Shown here piece after piece: positions 23,604 through 32,341 of a DNA stretch of 64,000 bases (positions are counted from its first letter, which is position 1; every line of letters begins with the position of its first letter). The position numbers and the translations under genes are program-made. The stretch is from Paractinoplanes rishiriensis (GTDB lineage: Bacteria > Actinomycetota > Actinomycetes > Mycobacteriales > Micromonosporaceae). Location of the stretch: positions 120,522-184,521 of the forward strand of contig NZ_BOMV01000076.1 in NCBI RefSeq assembly GCF_016862375.1, written 5' to 3'. The notes under the pieces are model-generated. The model was not told the origin of the DNA. It searched no databases and was given only the letters and a program-made list of their open reading frames with translations.

Positions 23604-24155
23604 ATGAACCTTTTCTCGTTCCCACGTTTCGTCATTGTCGCCGCGCTGGCCCTGGGAGTACTGGTCCCGGCCGCGGCACCCGCGTCCGCCGGCACCGTCA
23701 CGGACGCTTCAGCCGAGCAGGTGCTGAGCGTCCGCGGTGCCGGCCCGTACCGCATCGGGGCCCGTCTGCAGACCCTGCAGGAGGCCGGCCTGATCGGCTG
23801 GGTCGCCCCGCCGCAGGAGTGCGACGTCGTCCTAACCGGGGTGACCGGCGACTGGTCCGGGGTGCTGATCCTGGGCTTCCGGGCCGGCCGGCTGGTCGAG
23901 GTCGGCACCGCGACCGTCCCGCCCCGGTCGCCGGCGGGCGCGTCGGTTGGCATGAGCTGGGACCAGCTCGAGGACATCTACGGCCGGCGCGGCCGCCTCA
24001 TCCACAACAACAACGGCAATCAGGCATACGTCGTACGCATCGGTTCCCGGGTCGAGCTCTACACCGACCACCCGATCCGCGACGGTGTCGGCTACTTCCA
24101 GGCCGGACCGGCCGACTTCGTGCTCAGGAACTTCCTGGGCCGACCGGTTTGCTGA
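23604..24155 (+). CDS. Secreted protein of unknown function
   Basis: A 183-residue product with a clear signal peptide (FVIVAALALGVLVPAAAPASA) and a compact mature domain of mixed alpha/beta character. The region GPYRIGARLQTLQEAGLIGWV and later GASVGMSWDQLEDIYGRRG read like two related halves of a small repeat. I do not recognise the family. No good SD precedes ATG 23604. It follows the copper operon by 59 bases but need not belong to it. Confidence 0.7.
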   Translation: MNLFSFPRFVIVAALALGVLVPAAAPASAGTVTDASAEQVLSVRGAGPYRIGARLQTLQEAGLIGWVAPPQECDVVLTGVTGDWSGVLILGFRAGRLVEVGTATVPPRSPAGASVGMSWDQLEDIYGRRGRLIHNNNGNQAYVVRIGSRVELYTDHPIRDGVGYFQAGPADFVLRNFLGRPVC

Positions 24156-24204
24156 TCGGGACATGACGACGGCGCCGCTGGCCGCGGCGCCGTCGGCAGT
24201 CCGT

Positions 24205-25398
24205 TTACTGCTTGAGGGCCTCGGCGGCCGGATGCCAGGTGCCGGCGTCGGTGACGTCGGCCAGCCGGATCGACCGGACGATCTTCCTCAGCTCCGACTC
24301 GGGCAGCTTCGCCCCGGTGCCCTGGTTGCTGACCTGCACCTGGACCTTGCCGTCGGCGCTCCAGACGTTGCAGAAGCCGTTGGGGTAACACGCCGTCTTG
24401 CCGGCCCGGGCCTTCTGGTTCGAGTTTCCGCTCGGCGTCACGAAGATGCTGAAGCTGTTGTCGACGCCGGCCTCGGTGCCCTGGTCGAACGGCGCGGCGA
24501 GGCCGGTCGGGGCCGGGGCCGGCTTGGCGTAGGTGGCGCCACCGTAGTCGCCGCCGCGGGCGCTGGCGATGCCGTCGAGTCCCGGCAGGGCGGTCGTGCC
24601 GGTTTGCACGGGCTGGTAGCCCGCAGGCACGTAGCCGACCGTGAACGGCAGCGTCGCCGGGGCCGGCGCGCTCGGCTTGAGGCCACCGACCAGCCCGGTC
24701 AGGTCGGCGAACGACGGCGACGACTCGCTGCTGGAGATCGACGTCACCGTCGCCCAGGCGTTGTCGGTGTACTCCCACGCGAGTTGCTTGTTGCCCGGGG
24801 CGGGCGGACTGTCGGGCTCGAGGCCGACGGTCAGCGTCGCCTGCACGGCCTGCCGCCCGTTCACCGTGATGTTCCTGCCGTTCTTGATCTTGGATGGGTC
24901 GAAGGCGCCCGGCCGGTACAGCGTCAGGTACGCGTAGATCGTCGGCTTCGCGTTCCTCTTCTGCTCCAGGAGCTCCTCGGGCGTCTTGGCCGTGGCCGTT
25001 TCATCCCCGCTGACCGGCTTGTCGTTGGACTCGGCGCCGTCCATGTAGACCGAGGCGATCTGGTAGGCGGTCGACGTGACGATCGGGTTCTGCACGTGGA
25101 ACTTGCCGGCGTCGAACCCCTGGAAGGTGAAGGTGAACGGGGCGGCGTCGGTCCACACGGCGTTGTTGTTTTTAGGGTCGGCCGTCTCGACGCTCGCGGT
25201 GCTCTGATCGGCTTCGCGCGAGGGCAGCGCGAACGCGCCCGCCACCACGACGGCGACCAGGCCGGCCGCGCCGGCCGAGGCGAACCCGGCCCGGCGGTGC
25301 CGCTGGGCCCGCCGGCCGGCCCGGACGATGTCGTCCGCGGTGCGCGACAGCGGCGGCTCGTCGGCCGTCACCGTGTCCACGAACTCATGCAACTGCAT
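24205..25398 (-). CDS. Membrane-anchored extracytoplasmic partner of the SigE-family sigma factor
   Basis: The 397-residue protein has a short cytoplasmic N-terminus (MQLHEFVDTVTADEPPL), one membrane helix (GFASAGAAGLVAVVVAGAFAL, about 39-59) and a long outside domain with beta-rich repeats and a Cys pair (TACYPNGFCNVW). It overlaps the sigma gene by 14 bases, the normal position for an anti-sigma factor, but there is no zinc-finger ZAS motif, so direct sigma inhibition is not shown. Function otherwise unknown. Confidence 0.75.
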   Translation of the reverse strand: MQLHEFVDTVTADEPPLSRTADDIVRAGRRAQRHRRAGFASAGAAGLVAVVVAGAFALPSREADQSTASVETADPKNNNAVWTDAAPFTFTFQGFDAGKFHVQNPIVTSTAYQIASVYMDGAESNDKPVSGDETATAKTPEELLEQKRNAKPTIYAYLTLYRPGAFDPSKIKNGRNITVNGRQAVQATLTVGLEPDSPPAPGNKQLAWEYTDNAWATVTSISSSESSPSFADLTGLVGGLKPSAPAPATLPFTVGYVPAGYQPVQTGTTALPGLDGIASARGGDYGGATYAKPAPAPTGLAAPFDQGTEAGVDNSFSIFVTPSGNSNQKARAGKTACYPNGFCNVWSADGKVQVQVSNQGTGAKLPESELRKIVRSIRLADVTDAGTWHPAAEALKQ

Positions 25399-25918
25399 TG
25401 GTCCACTCCTCTATCGCTTCCCCGGTGAGATTGATGCGTTCGGCGGCGAGCAGTTCGCGAAGCTTGGCCAGGCCCCGCGACACTTGGCTCTTCGCCGTTC
25501 CGACGTTGCAGTCGAGCACCCCGGCCGTCTCCTCGAGGCTCAGGCCCAGGTAGTGCCGGAGGAAGACGGCCGCACGCTGACGGGGAGGCATCGCGCCCAG
25601 CGCGTCCCGCAGCCGCAGTCGCTCGTCGGTCGCACCGGCGGGGTCCCGTTGCAGAACGTCCGGCATGGCGTCGCCGGCGGCCCGCTCCCGACGCCACGGT
25701 CTGCGCGTCTCATCGATCGCGGCGCGGTAAACCATCGTCTTGGCGTACAGATCGGGCCGTTCCAGCTTGCGCCAGCGGGGGTAGAGCTTGGCCAGCACGT
25801 TGGCCACGGCATCTTCCGCCGCGTGCCAGTCGCCGCAGGTCATGTACGCCAGCTTCCGCAGTTGCGGTAACTGGAACGTGACAAACTCGCGGAACGCTTG
25901 CTCCTCTTCGGCTTTCAA
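25385..25918 (-). CDS. SigE family ECF RNA polymerase sigma factor
   Basis: The 177-residue protein starts at TTG (AAGGAGG 8 bases upstream gives the only good SD). Region 2 is EEQAFREFVTFQLPQLRKLAYM and the following helices to about residue 85; region 4 is LGAMPPRQRAAVFLRHYLGLSLEETAGVL with its helix-turn-helix SLEETAGVLDCNVGTAKSQV. It matches the SigE-family sigma factors abundant in Actinoplanes and Streptomyces. It should redirect RNA polymerase in response to an envelope signal transmitted by the overlapping membrane protein gene. Confidence 0.92.
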   Translation of the reverse strand: MKAEEEQAFREFVTFQLPQLRKLAYMTCGDWHAAEDAVANVLAKLYPRWRKLERPDLYAKTMVYRAAIDETRRPWRRERAAGDAMPDVLQRDPAGATDERLRLRDALGAMPPRQRAAVFLRHYLGLSLEETAGVLDCNVGTAKSQVSRGLAKLRELLAAERINLTGEAIEEWTNAVA

Positions 25919-26062
25919 CTCGGCTGCCTCCTTCTTGGCGGAGGTAGAACGGTGCCGCCGGACCCAGAAGTTGCACGGGGATCAAAAGTAGTCGGCCGGT
26001 TACCTCGACGAGGTCGAACCCGAGTGCGGCAGCGCACGTACAGGCTTGTATAGGTAGTTGAG

Positions 26063-26074
26063 CTATATATATAG
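26063..26074. promoter_or_regulatory. CTATATATATAG palindrome / -10 region of the PadR gene
   Basis: This AT-only core in a very GC-rich genome lies 7 bases before the padR start codon. It can serve as the -10 box (TATATA) of a leaderless transcript and, being a perfect dyad, as the PadR operator. Confidence 0.5.
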
Positions 26075-26081
26075 TTGATGA

Positions 26082-26411
26082 ATGCGACAGGCGACGTACT
26101 TCATCCTGGCCGCTCTGCAGAGCGGACCCAAACATGGCTACGGGATCATCAAGCAGGCCGACGAACTCTCCCAAGGGCGCGTACGGCTGGCAACCGGCAC
26201 CCTCTACACCGCCCTCGACCGGCTGACCGGCGAGGGTCTGGTGCAGGCCGTGAACGAGGAGATCGTGAACGGTCGAGCGCGGCGCTACTACGATCTGACG
26301 CCGGACGGCCGGGCCGCCCTGCACGCCGAGGCCGCCCATCTGGCCGCCGCCGCCCGGGTGGTCACCGACCGGATGTCCACCGCCGTCCGGCCCGCGGCGG
26401 GCATCGCGTGA
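26082..26411 (+). CDS. PadR family transcriptional regulator
   Basis: The 109-residue protein is a PadR winged helix: MRQATYFILAALQSGPKHGYGIIKQ, recognition helix LATGTLYTALDRLTGEGLV and wing NGRARRYYDLTPDGRAAL, with a short C-terminal dimerisation helix (PadR-s1). There is no SD, and a TATATA box 7 bases upstream suggests a leaderless message. PadR proteins of this size commonly repress a membrane protein gene just downstream, here overlapping by 4 bases. Confidence 0.92.
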   Translation: MRQATYFILAALQSGPKHGYGIIKQADELSQGRVRLATGTLYTALDRLTGEGLVQAVNEEIVNGRARRYYDLTPDGRAALHAEAAHLAAAARVVTDRMSTAVRPAAGIA

Positions 26412-27277
26412 GCCCCCGGCTCGAGCGCCGGTTCGCGCGCCTGCTTCGCCTCTACCCGGCCGCCTATCGCCGCAGCCGCGGTTCCGAGCTGCTGGAGACG
26501 CTGCTGGAAGTCGCTGCCGATCAGGGCCGGAGCCGCCCGTCGGCGCGCGAGACCGGCGCGTTGATCCTGGGTGCGTTGCGTGCCCACGCGGGCGACGGCG
26601 GCCGCCGCAGCGCCCGGCAGAGTTGGCTGACCGCTTTCCGGGTGGCCGCGCTGATGTTGATCGTATATGCGTTGACCGACGCGATAGCTCAGCTCGGGCA
26701 CCATGTCGTGTTCCGTGCGTCGTTCCCCTACGTGACGGCCGGGATCGCGGTGCTCAGCGCCGGCGCCCTCGTCGCGGTGCTGCGCCACAGCTACCTGACA
26801 GCGGTCGCCGCGTCCATGGCGGCGTTCCTGCTCCTGGTCGGCATGTCACCGCTTGTCCGGCCCAGCGACGGCACGTTCTGGCTGCTGCCGCTCGCGACGG
26901 CGATGCTCCTGCCGTTGCTGCGACACCGTTGCGAGCCGAGCGCCGGCCTGCTCCGCTATCTCCCGCTGATGCCGTTGCTGCTGGTCGTCGCGGATCAGGG
27001 CGGAACCGTGCTGCCGTTCCCCGGCCTCGTGGACAAGCTCGGGCCCGCGGTCGCACTCGCCGTTGTCGGCGCCGGGCTGCTCTGGCCGGCCGTCGACGTG
27101 CGAGTGACCATGGCCGTCGGACTGTTCGCCGTCACCGCGCTGCTGATCCAGGTGTCCTATGAAATGGAGGGCCGGTCAACCCTGGCGACCGCGGCCCTGC
27201 AGATCGGGGTCGCCGCCGCGCCCACGCTCCTGTTGGGCGCAGCCACCCTGACCGCCCGTTTCCATTCCCGCCTCTGA
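26408..27277 (+). CDS. PadR-linked integral membrane protein
   Basis: The 289-residue protein starts at a GTG overlapping the padR stop (GTGA). A cytoplasmic head (LERRFARLLRLYPAAYRRSRGSEL) is the conserved opening of PadR-adjacent membrane proteins. Six or seven hydrophobic segments follow from about residue 78 (FRVAALMLIVYALTDAI, VTAGIAVLSAGALVAV, AVAASMAAFLLLVGM, and others) to the C-terminus. Transport or sensing roles are suspected for this family but unproven. Confidence 0.8.
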   Translation: MSPRLERRFARLLRLYPAAYRRSRGSELLETLLEVAADQGRSRPSARETGALILGALRAHAGDGGRRSARQSWLTAFRVAALMLIVYALTDAIAQLGHHVVFRASFPYVTAGIAVLSAGALVAVLRHSYLTAVAASMAAFLLLVGMSPLVRPSDGTFWLLPLATAMLLPLLRHRCEPSAGLLRYLPLMPLLLVVADQGGTVLPFPGLVDKLGPAVALAVVGAGLLWPAVDVRVTMAVGLFAVTALLIQVSYEMEGRSTLATAALQIGVAAAPTLLLGAATLTARFHSRL

Positions 27278-27304
27278 GCGCTCGCAGCGGCTACGCTCCT
27301 GTGC

Positions 27305-27616
27305 GTGGCGGCACACGACCCCGGTTCGGCGCCGGGATCTGACAGCGACAGCGTTCAAAACCCGAGTCAGGCGTGGCAGGAGCTCGCGGCGGACTACGAG
27401 CGGGCGCGGGCTCGGGAAGACTCACTGGACCGCCTGGTCGAGTGGCCGGCCGAACGAGACATTCTCGGCGATGTCGCCGGCCGTTCGATTCTGGACCAGA
27501 CCGCCACCGAGCCCCAACTCACCGAGGACACCGCGCGCCGCTACCCGCACAAGCAGGCGTGGATGAACAAATACCTGGGCATCCTTATCTTCAAGCTGCG
27601 GCCCGTTACGGGGTGA
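27305..27616 (+). pseudogene. Class I methyltransferase with in-frame internal deletion
   Basis: The first 65 codons match the N-terminus of SAM-dependent methyltransferases (SQAWQELAADYERARARED, DILGDVAGRSILD), stopping where the GCGxG SAM motif should begin. The frame then continues at once into what looks like the C-terminal end of the same family (TATEPQLTEDTARRYPHKQA, WMNKYLGILIFKLRP). About 130 residues that hold the SAM-binding core are missing without loss of frame. The product cannot be an active methyltransferase. The 103-residue ORF uses GTG 27305. Confidence 0.65.
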
Positions 27617-27619
27617 TGT

Positions 27620-28348
27620 TCAGCCGGCGTGGTTCGCGGCGGTGCGGAGCAGATGCCAGAACAGCGCGCCGGATGCCGCGGTGAGGATCATCGCGATGAT
27701 CATGATGGGCCAGGCGCGCCAGAGGCGATGAGCCGTGGCCAGCCACGCGAGGACGGCGAACGGGACGAGGAACTCGGCCAGCGCTGCGGCGGCGAATCCG
27801 CGGACGTATCCGGCGTCCGAGCTGACGGCCGCCGCGAGCAGGCGCCAGGGTGGTGCCGTGGTGATCCCCTGCCAGCCCTCGCTGGACAACAATCCGCACG
27901 CGACACCCGCCGCCAGAGCCGCTCCCGGCGCCGGCCTGGTCTTGCTCAGCTGTCCGAGCAGGCCCAGCACCGGCCCCGCGACCATCGACACCACCAGCCA
28001 GGCCGTGGTCATGATCGCCAGCGAACGCAACCCGTACATATCTCCCGAAGTTCCGTCCTGCAGGGTGCCGCCGCTCCACCGCCGGCTGACCACGAGGATC
28101 AGCAGGTAGTAGACGAGGGTGGCCGAGACCAGCAGCACCGTTGCACCGGTCACCGCACTACGGCGCCCGGTAGCCGCCCGGCCGGTCAGCAACGCCGCCA
28201 GCCCCCAGGCGAGGCCACTGCTGAACACCGCGACCATGAGGTGCCCGGCCATGCCGTCGACGGTGTCGGCCAGGAACGCCAGCACACCGAGCACAACCGC
28301 AGTCACCACGACCGCCACGGACAGCGCGCGCTTGGCGGCCAGATGCAA
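27620..28348 (-). CDS. Integral membrane protein of unknown function
   Basis: A 242-residue protein with about six or seven membrane helices (for example LSVAVVVTAVVLGVLAFLA, AVTGATVLLVSATLVYYLLI, LAIMTTAWLVVSMVAGPVL, PFAVLAWLATAHRLWRAWPI). A conserved-looking loop RRWSGGTLQDGTSGDMYG lies between helices. It ends 4 bases from the convergent pseudogene stop. It starts 3 bases downstream of the aroA stop on the same strand, so it is likely co-transcribed with aroA. No family function recognised. Confidence 0.75.
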   Translation of the reverse strand: MHLAAKRALSVAVVVTAVVLGVLAFLADTVDGMAGHLMVAVFSSGLAWGLAALLTGRAATGRRSAVTGATVLLVSATLVYYLLILVVSRRWSGGTLQDGTSGDMYGLRSLAIMTTAWLVVSMVAGPVLGLLGQLSKTRPAPGAALAAGVACGLLSSEGWQGITTAPPWRLLAAAVSSDAGYVRGFAAAALAEFLVPFAVLAWLATAHRLWRAWPIMIIAMILTAASGALFWHLLRTAANHAG

Positions 28349-28351
28349 CGG

Positions 28352-29605
28352 TCAGCTCGCGAGGGTGTCGAGGTCGGCGAAGAAGTCTGGGTAGGTTTTG
28401 GAAACGCAGCCGGGGTCGAGGATTTCGATGCCGGGTGTGCGGAGGCCGATCAATGAAAGGCTCATGGCCATCCGGTGGTCCTCGTAGGTCTCGAATGCGG
28501 TTGGCCGGGGTGTGCCGGGGGTGATCGTGAAGCCGTCTTCGTCCTCGACGGCGTCGATGCCTGCCCGTTGGAGCTCGGTGACCATGGCCGCTACCCGGTT
28601 GGTCTCCTTGCCGCGGATGAAACCGATGCCGCGGACGCGGGTCGGTGAGTCCGCGAACACCGCGACCGCGGCCAGGGTCTGCGCGGTGTCGGAGATGTCG
28701 GCCATGTCGATGTCGATACCGCGCAGGCCTCCCGTGGAGGAGACGGTCAGTGAATCCGCGGTGCGGGTCACCGAGGCTCCCATGCGCTGCAACGCGTCGG
28801 CGAACCGGGTGTCGCCCTGCACGCTGCCGGTGCCGAGTCCGGTGACGGTCACCCGGCCGCCGGCGATTGCGGCGGCGCCGAGGAAGTAGGAGGCGGCACT
28901 GGCGTCCGGCTCGATGTGGTACGTACGGGCGTGGTAGCTCCCGGGGGAGACGGACAGCCCGTGGACGGTGACGCCGAAGGCGGCCATCACTGCTTTGGTC
29001 ATCTCGACGTAGGGCACGGACACCAGCGCCGAGGTCAGACTGACATCGATGCCGTCGCGCATGAGTGGACCCGCCATCAGCAGGCCGGAGAGGAACTGGC
29101 TGGAAATAGCGCCGCTGACGTGAACCTTGCCGCCGCGGGAGGGGCCGCTGACCGCGACGGGCAGGAACCCGGGCTCGCCCAGCTCCTCGACTCTGCCGCC
29201 GGCCTGTCGTAGTCCGTCGAGGACCGGGGCGAATGGCCGGGCGCGTAGTTGGGAGGTGCCGTCGACGACGGTGCGAGTGTCGAAAAGTGCCGCCGCGGGC
29301 AGGACGAAACGTGAGGTCGTGCCGGACTGCCGCGCATCGATGACGGCACCGGAGACCGGGGCGCCGCCGCCGCGTACGGTCATCGTCCGCGACTCCGGGC
29401 TCGCGGTGACCGTCGCGCCCAACGCGGTCACGGCGTCGACCATGGCGTGGGTGTCGTCCGCGAACAACGCCCCTGCCAGCGTGGATGTGCCGGGGGCGAG
29501 TGCGGCGCACAGCAGAGCCCGGTTGGTGATGCTCTTCGACCCAGGCGGACGCACAACGGCATCGACGGTACGGGCCAGCGGGTGCACGTGGCGAGATCGG
29601 ATCAC
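28352..29605 (-). CDS. aroA: 3-phosphoshikimate 1-carboxyvinyltransferase (EPSP synthase)
   Basis: The 417-residue enzyme of the shikimate pathway joins phosphoenolpyruvate to shikimate-3-phosphate. Visible motifs are RPPGSKSITNRAL (about 19-31, substrate Lys/Ser), the loop ARQSGTTSRF (about 91-100), SQFLSGLLMA, FIRGKETNR and YEDHRMAMSLSL. The Ser-Gly-Thr-Thr loop differs from the Asn-Ala-Gly-Thr-Ala-Met-Arg of classic class I enzymes, where glyphosate binds. The start is GTG with no SD, so translation may be leaderless. A second aroA elsewhere in the genome is possible, since this version differs from the usual actinomycete housekeeping form as I recall it. Confidence 0.92.
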   Translation of the reverse strand: MIRSRHVHPLARTVDAVVRPPGSKSITNRALLCAALAPGTSTLAGALFADDTHAMVDAVTALGATVTASPESRTMTVRGGGAPVSGAVIDARQSGTTSRFVLPAAALFDTRTVVDGTSQLRARPFAPVLDGLRQAGGRVEELGEPGFLPVAVSGPSRGGKVHVSGAISSQFLSGLLMAGPLMRDGIDVSLTSALVSVPYVEMTKAVMAAFGVTVHGLSVSPGSYHARTYHIEPDASAASYFLGAAAIAGGRVTVTGLGTGSVQGDTRFADALQRMGASVTRTADSLTVSSTGGLRGIDIDMADISDTAQTLAAVAVFADSPTRVRGIGFIRGKETNRVAAMVTELQRAGIDAVEDEDGFTITPGTPRPTAFETYEDHRMAMSLSLIGLRTPGIEILDPGCVSKTYPDFFADLDTLAS

Positions 29606-29723
29606 CGCACCATTGTCGCCTTGGCAGGCAGCCCGAACCGGACACTTTTCCAGCCCTTGGATGGCCGGCCGCTAAGTTACCGGCAGGCGGTAGCCGTCAG
29701 ATGGTCAGGTTCGGTGAAGGGTA

Positions 29724-30397
29724 ATGACAGCGATTCAGGGGCGCGCGGCTGACGGACCCGGGTCGTCCGGGCCGGCTCGGCTGCAGCAGGTTCTCGACGA
29801 GCTGGTTCTCGGTGGTGCCGTCGATGCTGGCGGTTGGTTCCGGATCGGCAGTGTGACCAAGACGTTTCTCCGTGACCGGTCCCGGCAATGGACCCCTGAC
29901 GAGATCGTCGAACAGGCGGTCCGGCGCGAGCCGGAATTCCCGCCCGGCACGGCCCGCGCGTACAACAACACCGCCTTTGTTCTTCTCGGCGTGCTGATCC
30001 GGCAGGTGACCGGATCCGGGTACGCCGAGCAGATCCAGCGGCGGATCCTGCGGCCGCTCGACCTGCGCCGCACGCGGGCCGACGACCACGACGAGTCGCT
30101 GCCCGAGCCGCACGCTCGCGGCTATCTGACGGTGGCGGGCAAACCGGTCGACCTGACCGCCTGCAGCCCGTCGCACGCCGGGGCGGCCGGCGGCATGATA
30201 TCCACCGCCGCCGACCTCAACCGGTTCTTCGCCGAACTGATGACCGGCAAAACCGCACCTGGGTGTTCCAGACCGCAGACTCCACCCACCAACTGGCCGT
30301 TTCCATGACCGCCGCACTCACCAACGGTCCCGCCACCCACGAGTTCATCGCCCGCGCCGCAACCGCTTTCGGCCGCCCGGGCAAGCACAGCAGCTGA
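29724..30397 (+). pseudogene. Serine hydrolase (beta-lactamase/DD-carboxypeptidase fold), decayed
   Basis: The first frame (29724-30308) preserves the catalytic SVTK motif (FRIGSVTKTF), the YNN motif (ARAYNNTAFVLLG) and a late helix (AAGGMISTAADLNRFFAEL). But the sequence jumps from KTF straight to RSRQWTPDEIVEQAV, losing roughly 70 residues, and the N-terminus is also short. Near 30250 the frame shifts: the remaining C-terminus (TWVFQTADSTHQLAVSMTAA and on to stop TGA 30395-30397) is intact in the next frame. At least one internal deletion and one frameshift make this a pseudogene of a secreted D-alanyl-D-alanine carboxypeptidase-like protein. Confidence 0.75.
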
Positions 30398-30409
30398 CAG
30401 AGGAGCATC

Positions 30410-31018
30410 GTGGACCGATTTTTCGAGCGGGGCGAGGTCATCCTCTACCGTCGGGTGCGCAACGGTCGGGTGATGCTCGCGATACCGATGCGTGTCGTCG
30501 AGGACTCGCCGCAACACCTCGTCCTGTACCAGGCGCCGAACACGGCGTTCAAGTCGGCTCGCAACCCTGACGGCAGCAAGGTACGCGATTTCTCCAGCTG
30601 GGTCTTGACGGACCTGGTTTGGAAAGGCGGCAGCCTGCTGCGGCTGATCCGGCCGGGGGACTGGCATTGCGTCGACGTCGAATTCGACTCGCTCGGCGAT
30701 TTTGAAAGCTGGTACGTGAACTTCCAAACCCCATTCCAACGGACGGCGAGGGGCGTGGACACCGACGACCTCGTGGTCGATCTCGTGGTGACTGCCGACC
30801 GAGGCTACCGGGTGAAGGACACCGACGACTTTCGTCGGGCGGTGGCCGAGGGCCATATCTCGGCAGACTCCGCCGCACACGTGGAGATCGAGCTGGCGCG
30901 AATGATCGAGCGCGTGCGGCGATGCGAGGAGCCCTTCGTCAGCAGTACCTGGCTGACCTGGCAACCGCCGGCCGGGTGGTCATCACCGCCGTCAGTGCCC
31001 CCGTACGCCGGTCAATGA
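30410..31018 (+). CDS. DUF402 domain protein (FomD-like)
   Basis: GTG 30410 follows AGGAG by 5 bases. The 202-residue protein has the DUF402 barrel (about 10-165): RVRNGRVMLAIPMRVVEDSP, then IRPGDWHCVDVEFDSLGDFE, WYVNFQTPFQRTARGVDTDD and LVVDLVVTADRGYRVKDTDD with the conserved acidic residues that bind divalent metal. FomD of fosfomycin synthesis hydrolyses a nucleotidyl intermediate. Close homologues elsewhere act on nucleoside di- or triphosphates. The substrate here is unknown. The last 15 residues after WLTWQPPAGW are variable. Confidence 0.85.
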   Translation: MDRFFERGEVILYRRVRNGRVMLAIPMRVVEDSPQHLVLYQAPNTAFKSARNPDGSKVRDFSSWVLTDLVWKGGSLLRLIRPGDWHCVDVEFDSLGDFESWYVNFQTPFQRTARGVDTDDLVVDLVVTADRGYRVKDTDDFRRAVAEGHISADSAAHVEIELARMIERVRRCEEPFVSSTWLTWQPPAGWSSPPSVPPYAGQ

Positions 31019-31452
31019 CGCCGATCGGGAGTTCCTACGGCATTACCGGGGGTTGTCCGGGAGAGACCGGGTCGATGACGGCCTCCAACAACGCTCGCCC
31101 CGCACCCCGACATCGCGACCCCGATCAATTCGCCTCCCGTTCGGCGACCGCCGCCCGGTTGGCGCCATATCGCTCGCCGGTCAGAGCGGCAATCCATAGC
31201 CGCTCCCCGCGCAGCCGGGAAATCCGGGTCGTCGAGTACCGCATCCGGCATGATTCCGCGAAACGCCTCCTGCCAGCACCCGGACATGCACACGCGCCAT
31301 CTGAGCGACGTCCTCGACGGGGCCGGACGACCATTCAGCGAGGAATTCGCCGCCGCAGCGTAGACCCGTACCCGCGGACCCGCCCACCGGATTCGCGGCG
31401 GTGGTTGCTTCGCGGCCGTACGCTCCGCGTAGCCGGCGGTGAGGAGAGCTCG
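31019..31452. other. Gene-free stretch with possible coding remnants
   Basis: No ORF here looks like a complete gene. On the plus strand a short in-frame piece ending at the TAG near 31364 reads CQHPDMHTRHLSDVLDGAG and RPFSEEFAAAA. On the minus strand RISRLRGERLWIAALTGERY reads like the tail of a protein. Both could be fragments of decayed genes, in keeping with neighbouring pseudogenes. Confidence 0.45.
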
Positions 31453-31656
31453 ATGGGACTGTCAGGTCGGGAGTGCCCGGACTGCCGCCGCAGTGTGCGG
31501 GAGCCGTTCGAGAAGACGATTACCGGGCGAGAGGTCTGCCCCGAGTGCGCGAACGCTCTGCTCACGGGATCTGCAGCGGGAGCCGTCACCGGGAACGTCG
31601 GCTCCGGATACGGAGTCTGGGCGATGCTCATGCGGAAGATCCGTCGCTCAGATTGA
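31453..31656 (+). CDS. Small CxxC zinc-ribbon-like protein
   Basis: A 67-residue ORF with SD GGAG (gaggagagctcg ATG). It has two Cys pairs, CPDCRRSV and CPECANAL, spaced like a rubredoxin-type zinc knuckle, followed by a Gly/Ala-rich hydrophobic stretch (LLTGSAAGAVTGNVGSGYG). Its stop overlaps the TTG start of the next gene by two bases. The function is unknown. Confidence 0.6.
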   Translation: MGLSGRECPDCRRSVREPFEKTITGREVCPECANALLTGSAAGAVTGNVGSGYGVWAMLMRKIRRSD

Positions 31657-32321
31657 CCCGAGCCAACAGCGGCAGGCCAGACGTCCAACGAGCTCGCGCG
31701 CGCCCGTCACCGCAGGCCCGGTCCGCCGCGGTGGCTACTCTCATGGTCACCGCAGGCGCCGGCGTCATGCTGTTCGCGCTCGTTGCCCGGCCAGAGCCGT
31801 GGTGGCAGGGCTATGTCAGCGAGGCGGGGACGGCCGGCCAGGCGTACGCCGGCATTTATCGCTTGGGTTTGATCGTGCTCGCGCTCGGCGTCGCGCTGCT
31901 CGGCTGGGCCTTACCCCGTGCCGGACTGCTTTTGCTGGTCGCCGCGGTGCTCGCCGGCACGTCCAGCCTCGTGCCGTGCAGCAGTCAGTGCCCTCTACCG
32001 CCGTACGAACCGACGACACCCGCCGACCTCGTCCACGCCACCCCCAGCATCCTGGGCATGGCCGTCCTAGCCGCCGCGATGGCCTTGACCTGGTCGACGA
32101 ACGCTCGCCCCGCGATCCGGTGGCTGACGGCCGCCACCCTGACGCTGACCGTGCCGCTCGGCGCCGCCCTGGGCCTGATGATGCTGTTCGCCGGACGCGG
32201 CACCACCAGCGCCCTGTTGGAGCGGATCCTGCTTGTGGTCGACGTGAGCTGGCTGGTCGGCACCGCCCTGCTCACCACCTTCAACGGCGACGCCAGCAGG
32301 CGCAGGACCTCGCCCCGATGA
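31653..32321 (+). CDS. DUF998 family integral membrane protein
   Basis: The frame is open upstream; the start is taken as the TTG overlapping the previous stop (TTGA), with GTG 31731 as an alternative that begins right before the first helix. The protein has six hydrophobic helices from about residue 26 (VATLMVTAGAGVMLFALVA, IYRLGLIVLALGVALLGWAL, LLLLVAAVLAGTSSLVP, ILGMAVLAAAMALTW and others). The loop YVSEAGTAGQAYAGIYR after helix 1 and the CSSQCPLPPYEPTTPADLVHA loop with its His are typical DUF998 features. The function of the family is unknown. Confidence 0.75.
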   Translation: MTRANSGRPDVQRARARPSPQARSAAVATLMVTAGAGVMLFALVARPEPWWQGYVSEAGTAGQAYAGIYRLGLIVLALGVALLGWALPRAGLLLLVAAVLAGTSSLVPCSSQCPLPPYEPTTPADLVHATPSILGMAVLAAAMALTWSTNARPAIRWLTAATLTLTVPLGAALGLMMLFAGRGTTSALLERILLVVDVSWLVGTALLTTFNGDASRRRTSPR

Positions 32322-32341
32322 TCTGGTCGGGGGCTGTGCTC

